Assembly (NCBI RefSeq): GCF_050379415.1
Contig: NZ_JBNRLS010000004.1
Location: 310,001-374,000, forward strand
Length of the DNA: 64,000 bases
Direction: 5' to 3'
From: Marinobacter sp050379415
Lineage (GTDB): Bacteria > Pseudomonadota > Gammaproteobacteria > Pseudomonadales > Oleiphilaceae
Below, piece by piece: positions 48,829 to 57,604 of the stretch (within the stretch, counting starts at the first letter, position 1; the number at the start of each line of letters is the position of its first letter). The notes beneath the pieces were generated by a model that saw only the letters and a program-made list of their open reading frames with translations, was not told the DNA's origin and searched no databases. Made by a program: the position numbers and the translations under genes.

Positions 48829-50049
48829 TCAGGAGGCCTGCTGCTTATACTTCCGAAGCTCAAGCCGAGCCACCATAGCCCGATGAACCTCATCCGGCCC
48901 ATCCGCCAACCGCAATACCCGAGCATAGGCAAACAACTGGGTCAACGGGAAGTCATCATCGCTGACACCGGCACCACCATGAATCTGAATGGCCTGATCG
49001 ACAATGGTCTGCAGCATCTGCGGCACCACCGCCTTGATCATGGAAACCTCCTGCAGCGCCCCCATAATGCCCTTGGTATCCAGCGCCCAGGCACACTTGA
49101 GAGTCAACAGACGCGCCTGCTCGATAGACATACGTGCATTGGCAATGATGTCCGGGTTGCCACCCAGCTTGGCAATCGGGCGGCCAAAGGCTTCCCGGGT
49201 GGTGGCCCGTTTGATCAGCAGTTCCAGCGTGCGCTCCGCCGCACCGATGGCCCGCATGCAATGGTGTACGCGCCCCGGCCCCAGGCGGCCCTGGGCTATT
49301 TCGAAGCCGCGACCCGGGCCGGCGATGATTGCACTCTTGGGCAGGCGGACATTATCGAACAGGACCTCACCGTGGCCGTAGGGCTCATCGTAGGCGCCAA
49401 ACACCGGCAGCATCCGCTCGATCTTCACCCCCGGAGTATCCAGCGGCACCAGCACCATGGAATGCTGGCGATGCTTATGGGCATCGGGATCTGTCAGACC
49501 CATGAAGATACCCACTTTGCAGTCCGGGTGACCGATACCGGTACTCCACCACTTGCGCCCATTGAGCACCACGTCGTCACCCTCGACAATGGCGGTGGCT
49601 TCCATGTTGGTGGCGTCGGATGAAGCGACGGCGGGCTCGGTCATACAAAACGCGGAACGAATCTCACCACTCAAGAGCCCGGGCAACCACTCGGCTTTCT
49701 GCTCGTCGGAGCCATAGTGAATCAGCACTTCCATGTTGCCGGTATCCGGGGCGTTGCAGTTGAAGATCTCCGGGGCGATGAAGCTCCGCCCGGTTTCCTC
49801 TGCAATCAGGGCATAGTCCGAGTTGAGCAGGCCGCAGCCGTATTTCTCGTCCGGGAAGAACATGTTCCACAGACCCTGGGCCCTGGCCTTCTCCTTCAAC
49901 TCCTTGATGATCGGGAGCACCACCCAGCGGTTTTCCAGGGACATCAGTTCCCTGTGGTACTGTTCTTCGATCGGATAAATCTCGTCCCTCATGAATTGCT
50001 TCACGCGGTTGAGATAATCCTGGCCTTTTTCGGAGATGTTGAAGTCCAT
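48829..50049 (-). CDS. Acyl-CoA dehydrogenase
   Basis: 406 residues. FNCNAPDTGNMEVLIHYGSDEQKAEWLPGLLSGEIRSAFCMTEPAVASSDATNM is the FAD/substrate region typical of ACAD10/11-like enzymes. WSTGIGHPDCKVGIFMG, GRPIAKLGGN and IQIHGGAGVSDDDFPLTQLFAYARVLRLADGPDEVH close the fold. In ACAD10/11 and LvaC systems this enzyme acts on the phosphorylated 4-hydroxyacyl-CoA made by the kinase. It is the first gene of the run, with LysR divergent 140 bases away. Confidence 0.88.
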   Translation of the reverse strand: MDFNISEKGQDYLNRVKQFMRDEIYPIEEQYHRELMSLENRWVVLPIIKELKEKARAQGLWNMFFPDEKYGCGLLNSDYALIAEETGRSFIAPEIFNCNAPDTGNMEVLIHYGSDEQKAEWLPGLLSGEIRSAFCMTEPAVASSDATNMEATAIVEGDDVVLNGRKWWSTGIGHPDCKVGIFMGLTDPDAHKHRQHSMVLVPLDTPGVKIERMLPVFGAYDEPYGHGEVLFDNVRLPKSAIIAGPGRGFEIAQGRLGPGRVHHCMRAIGAAERTLELLIKRATTREAFGRPIAKLGGNPDIIANARMSIEQARLLTLKCAWALDTKGIMGALQEVSMIKAVVPQMLQTIVDQAIQIHGGAGVSDDDFPLTQLFAYARVLRLADGPDEVHRAMVARLELRKYKQQAS

Positions 50050-50190
50050 TGCCTGTCCTCACTGATTCTGAAAAGCCCGCGCATCGAGCGCTTGTTGAGA
50101 CCAGTCTAGGCAGGACCAAGGTATTAGGCGACTGAATTATTCTTATCGTTTATCATTATCCGGACTTATTCAGAACAACGGATCCCAATC

Positions 50191-51084
50191 ATGGCCCTGA
50201 ATCGCCTGGACCTGAACCTGCTGCATGTGTTCGACACCATTTACCGGGAAGGTAGCCTGACCCGAGCTGCCAAAGCCCTGCACCTGACCCAGCCAGCAGT
50301 GAGCCATTCCCTGTCCAGGTTGCGGGATCACTTCGACGATCCCCTGTTCACCCGCCAGGGCAACCAGATGATTCCCACACCCCTGGCCCGCCGGTTCCTG
50401 GAATCGATGCGACCGGGGCTCACGCAGATTCAGAGCGCAGTGAACCAGTTCCATGCCTTCGACCCGGCCAACCAGCGCAAGACCTACTCGCTCGGCTTAA
50501 GGGATGTACTTGAATCCACGTTTCTTCCGCAGTTGATGCAACGGCTCGATGCCTACCCGGAGTTGGAGATCGTTTCCCGCCGCATCGCCCGGCGGGAGAT
50601 GGAAACGCAGCTGGCAGCCGGCAAACTGGATTTTGCGGTGGATGTACTCTTGCCGGTGAGCAGCCAGACCGGCCATGAACTCCTGCGCAGGGATAGACTG
50701 GTAGTTCTCGCTCGCAAGGACCACCCCATTGCCGGCGATGCACTGACCATGAAAGGCTATCTCTCGGCCCAGCATGTACTCGTTTCGTCCCGCACGGAGG
50801 GACCGGGCATCGAGGATTTTGAGCTGTCACGCCTGGGGGTGCACCGGAACATACGCCTGCGGTGTCAGCACTACTTCGCGGCCTGCCGGGTAGTCGAAGG
50901 CACAGACCTGCTGCTCACCATGCCGGAAACCTATGCCCGCATCATCGCGGAGAGCTCGTCCCTCGCACTCATGGATCCACCGGCTGATCTACCCTCTCTG
51001 GATGTACACCTGTATTGGCACAAGGCTTATGAGAAGGAACCGGCGTTGGTGTGGTTGAGAGAGCAGCTTCGGAGCGTCAGTTAA
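50191..51084 (+). CDS. LysR-family transcriptional regulator
   Basis: 297 residues. NRLDLNLLHVFDTIYREGSLTRAAKALHLTQPAVSHSLSRLRDHFDDPLFTRQGN is the winged helix-turn-helix. The rest is the periplasmic-binding-like effector domain (NQRKTYSLGLRDVLESTFLPQLM...). It is divergent from the acyl-CoA dehydrogenase gene, the usual position for an LysR activator of that operon. The inducer is probably an acyl-CoA or hydroxy acid of the pathway. Confidence 0.9.
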   Translation: MALNRLDLNLLHVFDTIYREGSLTRAAKALHLTQPAVSHSLSRLRDHFDDPLFTRQGNQMIPTPLARRFLESMRPGLTQIQSAVNQFHAFDPANQRKTYSLGLRDVLESTFLPQLMQRLDAYPELEIVSRRIARREMETQLAAGKLDFAVDVLLPVSSQTGHELLRRDRLVVLARKDHPIAGDALTMKGYLSAQHVLVSSRTEGPGIEDFELSRLGVHRNIRLRCQHYFAACRVVEGTDLLLTMPETYARIIAESSSLALMDPPADLPSLDVHLYWHKAYEKEPALVWLREQLRSVS

Positions 51085-51102
51085 AGTGGGGTGGTTAAAG
51101 GA

Positions 51103-51132
51103 GGGCTCAGAAGAAGGCTTTCTTCTGACCCC
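51103..51132. repeat. GGGGTCAGA-type palindrome, copy 3
   Basis: GGGCTCAGAAGAAGGCTTTCTTCTGACCCC carried in shortened form: TCAGAAGAA and its complement around GGCT, flanked by GGGC and CCCC. It lies after the LysR gene. Confidence 0.7.
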
Positions 51133-51169
51133 GGAGTGGGGCCGGCAGCAGCTCGGGTGGGATGAAATT

Positions 51170-51199
51170 GGGGTCAGATGAAGGCGTTCATCTGACCTC
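51170..51199. repeat. GGGGTCAGA-type palindrome, copy 4
   Basis: GGGGTCAGATGAA, GGCG centre, TTCATCTGACCTC: 13-base arms with one mismatch. It lies five bases from the end of the convergent membrane-protein gene. Confidence 0.75.
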
Positions 51200-51203
51200 A
51201 TCT

Positions 51204-51560
51204 TCAGTAAGCCCCCACCGCCGCCAGGAACCCGAAGAAGCCAGCGGCGGTAATCCCCAGAGACGCCACCACAATCCCCAGTCCCCACCAGACGGCCGCG
51301 GCATCGGAAATATTTACGCCATGGCCACGCAAGGTGCGGTAGAAGGCCCAAGGGCCGAGTATGAAAGCACCGGCCACGGCGAATACCAGGCCGACGCTGA
51401 TACCGGCAAAGGTCCAGGTAGCCAGGACAGTGGCCCGGTCAGATACCTGATCGGTCACGCCATGGTGCTCCAGGAACTTTTTACAGAAGAACCAGATGAG
51501 CCCGAACAGGGCGGCGACAAAGACCAGTGCGCCAATAATGGTGATGATGCGATACAGCAC
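51204..51560 (-). CDS. Small membrane protein, unknown function
   Basis: 118 residues with three hydrophobic helices: IITIIGALVFVAALFGLIWFF, ATWTFAGISVGLVFAVAGAFILG and AAVWWGLGIVVASLGITAAGFFGFL. Between them are short polar loops (CKKFLEHHGVTDQVSDRA; YRTLRGHGVNIS). No family is recognised. It follows the EAL gene with a 34-base gap and may be co-transcribed with it. Confidence 0.65.
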   Translation of the reverse strand: MLYRIITIIGALVFVAALFGLIWFFCKKFLEHHGVTDQVSDRATVLATWTFAGISVGLVFAVAGAFILGPWAFYRTLRGHGVNISDAAAVWWGLGIVVASLGITAAGFFGFLAAVGAY

Positions 51561-51594
51561 TTTCGTGTCCCTTCAGGTTCAGTAGAGGCCCGGA

Positions 51595-52410
51595 TCAGGC
51601 AGGATACTCGGGTTCCGGCAGGCACTCAAAACCCGGCTTGGCAAACAGGTACCCCTGGAACAGGTTGATGCCCTGTGAACGCAGCCAGAAATACTCTTCC
51701 CTGGTTTCCACCCCTTCCGCAATGATGCGACCTCCCAGGCGCTCCATCATCGCAATGATACCTGCGATAACCGCCTGTTTGTTGGGTTCGGCGTTGATGT
51801 TCCGCACCAGCCCCATGTCCAGTTTCAGGAGGTCCGGCGGGCTGGCCATCATGATGTTGTAGCGGGAGTAGCCGGCGCCGAAATCGTCAATCGCAGTGCT
51901 GAAACCCATTTCCCGGTAGGCCTCGATAATCGACACCAGGTGTTGGACGGAGGACAGTTTTTCGTTTTCGGTCAGCTCGAAAATGATCTTGCTGGTGTCG
52001 AAGTTGTAGGTCCTGGCCGCCGCCAGCGTCGTCCGGATGCAATACTCCGCCTGGTACACGGCATTGGGCATGAAATTGATGCTGAGCCTCGAATCCATGC
52101 CGAGTCGTGAGGCGAGCTTGACCGCCTTGACCCGGCAGACCTGGTCGAAGGCATACCTGTTCTGGTCGTTGACCCGGGAGAGCACATGGTGAGCCCCCTG
52201 GCCTTCGGTTCCCCGGACCAGGGCTTCGTGAGCGAAAACTGAGCGGTTGAGGACGTCCACGATTGGCTGGAAGGCAAAGCTGAACGAAAAATCCAGGCCT
52301 TCTCCGCAGGCGCATTGATCGCAGTGGGACGCATCAAAGAGAACTTCAGGTCGCTCCACATCTACTCCTGGTTTCTCAGTACAGGCGGCGGCCGCATGTC
52401 TGTTGAACAT
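51595..52410 (-). CDS. EAL-domain cyclic-di-GMP phosphodiesterase
   Basis: 271 residues from ATG 52410, after GGAG; a frame to 52485 adds residues without a site. A cysteine group (DASHCDQCACGEG) near the start could bind metal. The EAL domain starts at FAFQPIVDV; the signature is VFAHEALVRG. INFMPNAVY, IIFELTENEK, IDDFGAGYSRYNIM and GRIIAEGVETREE carry the metal and catalytic residues, so it is probably active. There is no GGDEF partner domain. It counters cyclic-di-GMP made by proteins such as those at 1-440 and 16410-17627. Confidence 0.88.
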   Translation of the reverse strand: MFNRHAAAACTEKPGVDVERPEVLFDASHCDQCACGEGLDFSFSFAFQPIVDVLNRSVFAHEALVRGTEGQGAHHVLSRVNDQNRYAFDQVCRVKAVKLASRLGMDSRLSINFMPNAVYQAEYCIRTTLAAARTYNFDTSKIIFELTENEKLSSVQHLVSIIEAYREMGFSTAIDDFGAGYSRYNIMMASPPDLLKLDMGLVRNINAEPNKQAVIAGIIAMMERLGGRIIAEGVETREEYFWLRSQGINLFQGYLFAKPGFECLPEPEYPA

Positions 52411-52552
52411 ATTTCTCCAAACTATAGTTGTCGGTTTTCCGTTGGTAAAACCACGTACGCAATCCCTGAGGACAAGCGGTGGCATCCCCGGTACGGGTGA
52501 CTACACTGACTTTTGTACTTATACGCGTCTTTTATGAAAAGGAGTCTCCAGA

Positions 52553-53707
52553 ATGGTCCAATCTACACGTATTGCTGTTACACCGGGCGACGGCATTGGT
52601 CCGGAAGTGGTAGCGGAGGCAGTACGTTGCCTTGAAACCTTGCGTGCCAAGCACGGCCTCGCACTGGAATGGACCCGTTTCCCGTGGCCTTCTCATGCCT
52701 GGCACGAGGAGAACGGTGAATCATGGCCCAAGGACGCACTGGAGCAACTCAAAAAATACGATGCCATACTGCTCGGCGCCCTCGGTGACCCCGGCCCCAT
52801 GGATGACCCTGATCGTTACCTGTTGCCGGACAGCATTTCCCTGGCGCCGCTTCTGGAGATGCGCAAAGGGTTCGACCAATGGGTCTGCGAACGCCCTGCC
52901 CGCCTCCTGGAGGGCGCGCGGCAGTACCTGGCCGATGAACGCGCCAGGGATATCGATATGCTGGTCATCCGGGAAAACAGCGAAGGCGAGTATGTCAGCC
53001 AGGGCGGCCGCCTGCGCCAGGGTACGCCGGATGAAGTGGCGACTCAGATGGAGGTGTTCACCCGCAAAGCCACCGACCGGATCATCCGTTACGGCTTTGA
53101 GCAGGCACGAATGCGTGCGGAAGAGCGGGTGCGGGACGGCCGGACCCGCAGTTTCCGGACTCTGGACGGTCGCACCTGCGAAAGCCAGGTGTGCCTGGTA
53201 ACAAAGCGCAATGCTTTGCGTTACTGGGGAGACATGTACACCGAGGCTTTTGAGGCCATCAGTAAGGAATATCCGGATGTCGCGACCCATCACGAGTTGG
53301 TGGACGCCGCCTGCATGAAATTTGTCCAGAGCCCGTGGGCGTTCGACGTGGTCGTCGCCAGCAATCTCCAGGGGGACATCCTCACCGACCTGGCAGCCGT
53401 GTTGTCCGGAGGTATGGGCGTCGCGCCGTCCTGCAACCTGAATCCCACAGACACGGATATGCCATCCATGTTTGAGCCCACCCATGGCAGTGCCCCGGAC
53501 ATCGCTGGACAGGGTCTGGCGGATCCGACGGCGATGCTGTTCACCACCGCCCGCATGCTGGAATGGTTGGGTCGCAAAGACCCGAATCTGGGCGCAGCAG
53601 GGAAGGAACTGTTCGGCGCGGTCGCCGCAGACCTCGCCCAGAATGCGGGCAAACGTCGCGGCACCCACGAAATAGGCCAGGCCATTTGTAAACGGCTGGA
53701 GGCCTGA
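52553..53707 (+). CDS. Isocitrate/isopropylmalate-type decarboxylating dehydrogenase (tartrate/D-malate class)
   Basis: 384 residues, after AAAGGAG. IAVTPGDGIGPEVVAEA binds NAD, VIRENSEGEYVSQGGRL is the phosphorylation-loop region, with the wording seen in DmlA/tartrate dehydrogenase. DAACMKFVQSPWAFDVVVASNLQGDILTDLAAVLSGG holds the metal aspartates, and FEPTHGSAPDIAGQG the adenine loop. It would oxidise and decarboxylate a 2-hydroxy acid such as D-malate or tartrate. A class III aminotransferase follows after 44 bases, which suggests a joint pathway. Confidence 0.87.
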   Translation: MVQSTRIAVTPGDGIGPEVVAEAVRCLETLRAKHGLALEWTRFPWPSHAWHEENGESWPKDALEQLKKYDAILLGALGDPGPMDDPDRYLLPDSISLAPLLEMRKGFDQWVCERPARLLEGARQYLADERARDIDMLVIRENSEGEYVSQGGRLRQGTPDEVATQMEVFTRKATDRIIRYGFEQARMRAEERVRDGRTRSFRTLDGRTCESQVCLVTKRNALRYWGDMYTEAFEAISKEYPDVATHHELVDAACMKFVQSPWAFDVVVASNLQGDILTDLAAVLSGGMGVAPSCNLNPTDTDMPSMFEPTHGSAPDIAGQGLADPTAMLFTTARMLEWLGRKDPNLGAAGKELFGAVAADLAQNAGKRRGTHEIGQAICKRLEA

Positions 53708-53751
53708 CTAGTCTGCAAAAGAGGTATTCCACTCACTTCTGGAGGTGCACT

Positions 53752-55011
53752 GTGACCGAGCACAAAGGCAAGTTATCCCCCCTGCTCAAGCAGGCCACCG
53801 GCATCACTGCCGCCAAGGGCGAAGGCGCCTACATTATTGATCCGGATGGCAAGCGCTACCTGGATTTCACGTCGGGAATCGGGGTAACCAGTACCGGTCA
53901 CTGCCACCCCAGAGTTGTGGAGGCAGCCCAGAAACAGGTGGCCACCATGATCCATGCCCAGGCCACCACGGTGATGAATCCGAGGCTGCCTGAGTTGGCT
54001 GAAAAGCTCGGTGAATTGACTCCGGATCCCCTGAACGCCTTCTTCTTTTCCAATGCCGGGACAGAAGTGGCAGAGGGTGCCATCCGGCTGGTGCGACAGG
54101 TTACGGGGCGTCCGAACATCATCGTGTTCCATGGTGGCTTCCATGGCCGAACCATGGGGTCGCTTTCCCTGACCACCTCCAGTGTCGGCCTGAGGGCCGG
54201 CGTGAGTCCGATGATGGGTGGTGTGGTCGTTGCCCCCTTCCCCCATGCTTTCCACTATGGCTGGAGCATCGAAGAGGCCACGGATTTCTGCCTGAAGGAA
54301 CTGGACCGGATCTTTGTGACCTATTCAGCCCCGAAGGAAACCGCCGCCATGCTGATCGAGCCGGTTCAGGGTGAAGGCGGCTACGTGCCCGCCAATGCCC
54401 GTTTCATGCAGGGCCTGCGGGAACGCTGCGACAGGCATGGCATCATGCTGGTATTCGATGAGGTTCAGGCGGGCTTCGGCCGCAGCGGCAAGTTCTGGGC
54501 CCATGAGCACTTCGGTGTCACCCCGGACGCCATCATGATTGCCAAAGGCCTGGCCAGCGGTTTCCCGATCTCCGCGCTGGCAGCTTCCGAGGAAACCATG
54601 GCCAAGGGCTGGCCCGGATCACAGGGAGGCACCTACGGTGGCAATGCGGTCTCTGCGGCTGCGGCGATTGCCACCATCGATGTGATCAGGGAGGAAGGCC
54701 TGGTCGAAAATGCTGCCAGCATGGGCCAGCGCCTCTGGGACAACCTCCATGCCCTGAAGAAGGACTACCCCGAGATGGCGGATATCCGCGGCAAGGGGCT
54801 GATGGTGGGTGTGGAAATGCGGCGTGGCGACTGTCCGGATGGCGAACGGGCGGGCAACCTTCTCAAGGAGTGCGAGAAACGCGGGCTGCTGATGCTGCGC
54901 TGCGGGCCCTATCACGAGATCGTTCGCTGGCTGCCGCCGCTGATTGTGAACCAGCAGCAGATCGACGAGGCGACGGGAATCTTCGAAGAGGCGCTGAAGG
55001 CGACTGCCTGA
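53752..55011 (+). CDS. Class III aminotransferase (4-aminobutyrate aminotransferase-like)
   Basis: 419 residues from GTG 53752, preceded by GGAGGTG. AYIIDPDGKRYLDFTSGIGVTSTGHCHP starts the fold. FFSNAGTEVAEGAIRLVR is the phosphate site, LVFDEVQAGFGRSGKFWAHEHFGVTPDAIMIAKGLASG carries the PLP-binding aspartate and lysine. The amino donor is probably an omega-amino acid such as GABA or beta-alanine. No succinate semialdehyde dehydrogenase is nearby. It is the second gene of the pair with the dehydrogenase. Confidence 0.88.
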   Translation: MTEHKGKLSPLLKQATGITAAKGEGAYIIDPDGKRYLDFTSGIGVTSTGHCHPRVVEAAQKQVATMIHAQATTVMNPRLPELAEKLGELTPDPLNAFFFSNAGTEVAEGAIRLVRQVTGRPNIIVFHGGFHGRTMGSLSLTTSSVGLRAGVSPMMGGVVVAPFPHAFHYGWSIEEATDFCLKELDRIFVTYSAPKETAAMLIEPVQGEGGYVPANARFMQGLRERCDRHGIMLVFDEVQAGFGRSGKFWAHEHFGVTPDAIMIAKGLASGFPISALAASEETMAKGWPGSQGGTYGGNAVSAAAAIATIDVIREEGLVENAASMGQRLWDNLHALKKDYPEMADIRGKGLMVGVEMRRGDCPDGERAGNLLKECEKRGLLMLRCGPYHEIVRWLPPLIVNQQQIDEATGIFEEALKATA

Positions 55012-55034
55012 AGTTTAAAGCCCGGCCGTAAGTC

Positions 55035-55064
55035 GGGGTCAGAAGAACGCTTTCTTCTGACCCC
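55035..55064. repeat. GGGGTCAGA-type palindrome, copy 5, terminator-like
   Basis: GGGGTCAGAAGAA, CGCT centre, TTCTTCTGACCCC, followed by TTTTTAAA: a 13-base stem plus T-run 24 bases after the aminotransferase stop, so it should terminate that operon. Confidence 0.85.
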
Positions 55065-55093
55065 TTTTTAAACTTTGTAGATAGACCCAAGAC

Positions 55094-55123
55094 GGGGTCA
55101 GATGAAGGCTTTCATCTGACCCC
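55094..55123. repeat. GGGGTCAGA-type palindrome, copy 6
   Basis: GGGGTCAGATGAA, GGCT centre, TTCATCTGACCCC: perfect 13-base arms. It lies 20 bases from the end of the convergent DUF1439 gene. Confidence 0.85.
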
Positions 55124-55144
55124 ACGTTAGTGACCCCATTTTTA

Positions 55145-55717
55145 TTATTCGTTGTCCATCACGAATTCCAGCCGCCCCGGCGCTACCCGCACATCCATCG
55201 GGACCATCCCGAACATCCGCTGGGCAAAGTCGGCCTCATCCAGACGATACACCGGCATGGTCTCCAGCATCTGGGCAACCACCCGCATCACGGTATCGGT
55301 CACCGGCGCCAGATCACCCTTGAAGAACGGAGAGTCGATACTGCTTTCCAGCAGTTGCAGCCGACGGATATAAACGGCCTTTTCCTGGCTATCGTAGTAG
55401 GGAGCACCCTCCACTTTCAGGGCAATGTCCACCGGCAGCTTTGTCATCAGTGCATTCAGGGCCACCTGGCCGCGCAAATCGATCACAGCAACATCCCGGC
55501 CGTCCGGGCCCAGCGTGATATCGGCATCATCCAGGCTGAGACTCAGTGGGGAACCACTCTGCAGTTGCTTGCGGTCATACTCCGCCACCACATCTTTCAG
55601 ATGGCTCTCCAGTTCCCCCTCTGAGATCGCGTAGGGGGAGATGCTGGCGCAGCCACTTGAGAGCAGTGCCACAATAGCCAGAAGTGCCCACAGGGCATGG
55701 TTTGGTAATGTTTTCAT
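55145..55717 (-). CDS. DUF1439-type lipoprotein
   Basis: 190 residues. LWALLAIVALLSSGCASISPYAISEGELESHLKD has a lipobox LSSGC and the family-type start (Y-x-I-S-E-x-E-L-x-x-x-L). The body is beta-strand rich (LSLSLDDADITLGPDGRDVAVIDLRGQVALNAL). In E. coli the relative YceB is an outer-membrane lipoprotein of unknown role. It is a single gene, 90 bases from the CPXCG gene upstream. Confidence 0.82.
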   Translation of the reverse strand: MKTLPNHALWALLAIVALLSSGCASISPYAISEGELESHLKDVVAEYDRKQLQSGSPLSLSLDDADITLGPDGRDVAVIDLRGQVALNALMTKLPVDIALKVEGAPYYDSQEKAVYIRRLQLLESSIDSPFFKGDLAPVTDTVMRVVAQMLETMPVYRLDEADFAQRMFGMVPMDVRVAPGRLEFVMDNE

Positions 55718-55810
55718 GAATGGTTCCTCCGAAAGATGCTCTTATCCTGCGCCAGGGGGCAGGATCGGGCAACCACAGGGTATTAAAGATTGGTCAGGAA
55801 CGACCCGGAC

Positions 55811-56002
55811 CTACTCATTCTCGGCCCGGGCTTCAACGTGCGGCGTGAGGTTCTCGTCAATGGTTACATGCAGCAGGATCGGTTGGCAGCAGACCTGGCA
55901 GTCCTCCACGTACTCCTGCTCTGCTACTGACGGGTCGACGCTGATGTCCAGCGTCTCCCAGCAGTAGGGGCACTGGATGAGCACAGACTCCAGGGCAGAC
56001 AC
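55811..56002 (-). CDS. CPXCG-motif cysteine-rich small protein
   Basis: 63 residues. LIQCPYCWETLDISVDPSVAEQEYVEDCQVCCQPILLHVTI has two CxxC pairs of a zinc ribbon. The family name refers to CPxCG, here CPYCW. It probably binds zinc. It lies nine bases downstream of the aminotransferase gene and is probably in its operon. Confidence 0.85.
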   Translation of the reverse strand: MSALESVLIQCPYCWETLDISVDPSVAEQEYVEDCQVCCQPILLHVTIDENLTPHVEARAENE

Positions 56003-56011
56003 GCAGGCTCC

Positions 56012-57238
56012 TTACAGTTGCTGCTTGGCCATCCAGGGGATGACCCGGTCAAACGCTTCTTCAAGCCGTTCGCAGGTGGTAGAGAAACTGATGCGCAGGG
56101 CATTGGTGCATTCTTCGCCAAACGCATCCCCCGGCACCACGCAGACCCCGGTTTCCTTGAGCATGCGCAGTGCCAGATCCGAGCCGTCCACATGGGGCGG
56201 CAGGTCCGGAAAGGCAAAGAATGCGCCTCCTGGCTTGTACCCGGTCATGTAGGGAGTCTGATCGATCAGTTCCACCACCTTGTCCCGACGCTCACGGTAG
56301 ATATCGACCATGTCCTTCACGCACTGCTGGTCACCGGTCAGGGCCGCCACTCCGGCGAACTGGGCCGGGGTATTGGCTACCGATGTGGTGAACATGTGGT
56401 AACGGCGCAGTGACTTGATCGCCGCCTGGCTGGAAATCACCCAGCCAACCCGCAGGCCCGCCATGCTGTAGGTCTTGGAGAAACTGCTGATGCACATGAT
56501 GTTGTCCAGGTCCATGGAGCAGTTGAGGACACTGGCAAAATCATCGTCATCGAAAATCAGGTGGTCATACACTTCATCGGCATAGACCTGGATACCCCGG
56601 TAGGCGCACTCCTCCAGGATGGTCTCGACGGTACTGCGCGGATACACCGCCCCGGTGGGGTTGTTCGGGTTGTTCAGGACCAACGCAAAGGTCCGGGACC
56701 CCATGGCACGGATGACGTCATCCGGATCCAGCTGATGGTTGTTCTCGGCCCGGGTTGGTACATATTTGACCTCGCCACCGTTCATCCGGATCAGCGGAGC
56801 GTACAGCAGGAACGACGGGTCCGTGACGATGAACTGCCGGCCCGGTGCCGAGGTGGCCGACAACGCCAGGTACATGGCCTCGGTGGCGCCGCTGGTAATG
56901 AGGATGTTGTCCCGGGTGAGTTTCCGGTTGTAACGGCGACCGTAATAGTCTCGCAGTGCCACCAACAGCTCCGGCAGGCCGGCGTCCATGGTGTAGCCGG
57001 TCTGACCCGCATTGAGCGCGTCGACATAGGCATCAATGATGTGCTTCGGCGTGGGCAGATCCGGCTGGCCGATGGACAGATGGATCACGTCCTTCATGCT
57101 CGAGGCCATATTCACCAGACGACGAATACCGGATACCGGAATCGCCTGCATGGCAGGGTTCCAGCTGGCCTTCGCCTTGCGATACTTGATCTTGCGTGGC
57201 TTGGCCTGGCCGGTTTCGCGGTTGGGAGCTTCTGCCAT
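56012..57238 (-). CDS. Class I/II PLP-dependent aminotransferase
   Basis: 408 residues. IHLSIGQPDLPTPKHI, GYTMDAGLPELLVALRDYY, TSGATEAMYLALSA, LNNPNNPTGAVYP and SSFSKTYSMAGLRVGW (lysine-PLP) follow fold type I aminotransferases of the aspartate/alanine subgroup. The N-terminus has a basic 30-residue extension (RETGQAKPRKIKYRKAKASWNP). The amino acid substrate is not determined. Confidence 0.88.
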   Translation of the reverse strand: MAEAPNRETGQAKPRKIKYRKAKASWNPAMQAIPVSGIRRLVNMASSMKDVIHLSIGQPDLPTPKHIIDAYVDALNAGQTGYTMDAGLPELLVALRDYYGRRYNRKLTRDNILITSGATEAMYLALSATSAPGRQFIVTDPSFLLYAPLIRMNGGEVKYVPTRAENNHQLDPDDVIRAMGSRTFALVLNNPNNPTGAVYPRSTVETILEECAYRGIQVYADEVYDHLIFDDDDFASVLNCSMDLDNIMCISSFSKTYSMAGLRVGWVISSQAAIKSLRRYHMFTTSVANTPAQFAGVAALTGDQQCVKDMVDIYRERRDKVVELIDQTPYMTGYKPGGAFFAFPDLPPHVDGSDLALRMLKETGVCVVPGDAFGEECTNALRISFSTTCERLEEAFDRVIPWMAKQQL

Positions 57239-57411
57239 AAATACCTCCTCGGGACGGGACGGGAAAAGACCTACCTCTGCAGGTTAGTCAGTAACAACAG
57301 GCGGTACAAGACAAAAACCAACAAAGATGGGATAAGTAAAAATACGGCCCCGGGGCGCGTGATTCCGGGCCCTGAAGCCGCACGATTTCGGCCCTGCGGC
57401 AAAGCAAACCT

Positions 57412-57441
57412 GGGGTCAGAAGTAGGCTCTCTTCAGACCCC
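57412..57441. repeat. GGGGTCAGA-type palindrome, copy 7 (degenerate)
   Basis: GGGGTCAGAAGTAGG facing CTCTCTTCAGACCCC: outer arms pair with several mismatches. It is the most worn copy and lies between divergent genes. Confidence 0.65.
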
Positions 57442-57455
57442 TGATCCGATCCCCC

Positions 57456-57485
57456 GGGGTCTGATGAAAACTTTCATCTGACCCC
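57456..57485. repeat. GGGGTCAGA-type palindrome, copy 8
   Basis: GGGGTCTGATGAAA, two-base centre, TTTCATCTGACCCC: 14-base arms with one mismatch, 15 bases from copy 7. Confidence 0.8.
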
Positions 57486-57604
57486 ATCTTATTGAAGACT
57501 TTCCCAGGTTGACCGCACTCCATCGTCAAACCAGACTGTAGGAAGCGGTATACCCGACCCACCGCAGCAATTTCATTGTTCACCGATAACGAGGCGGAGG
57601 CCCA

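Larger units (their letters stand above)
57239..57604. other. Divergent intergenic region with two palindromes
   Basis: About 365 bases between divergent genes, without a supported gene. It holds palindrome copies 7 and 8. A promoter for the plus-strand dehydrogenase gene must lie near 57500-57590, where CATCGTC and AGACTGTAGG give no clear hexamers. Confidence 0.4.
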
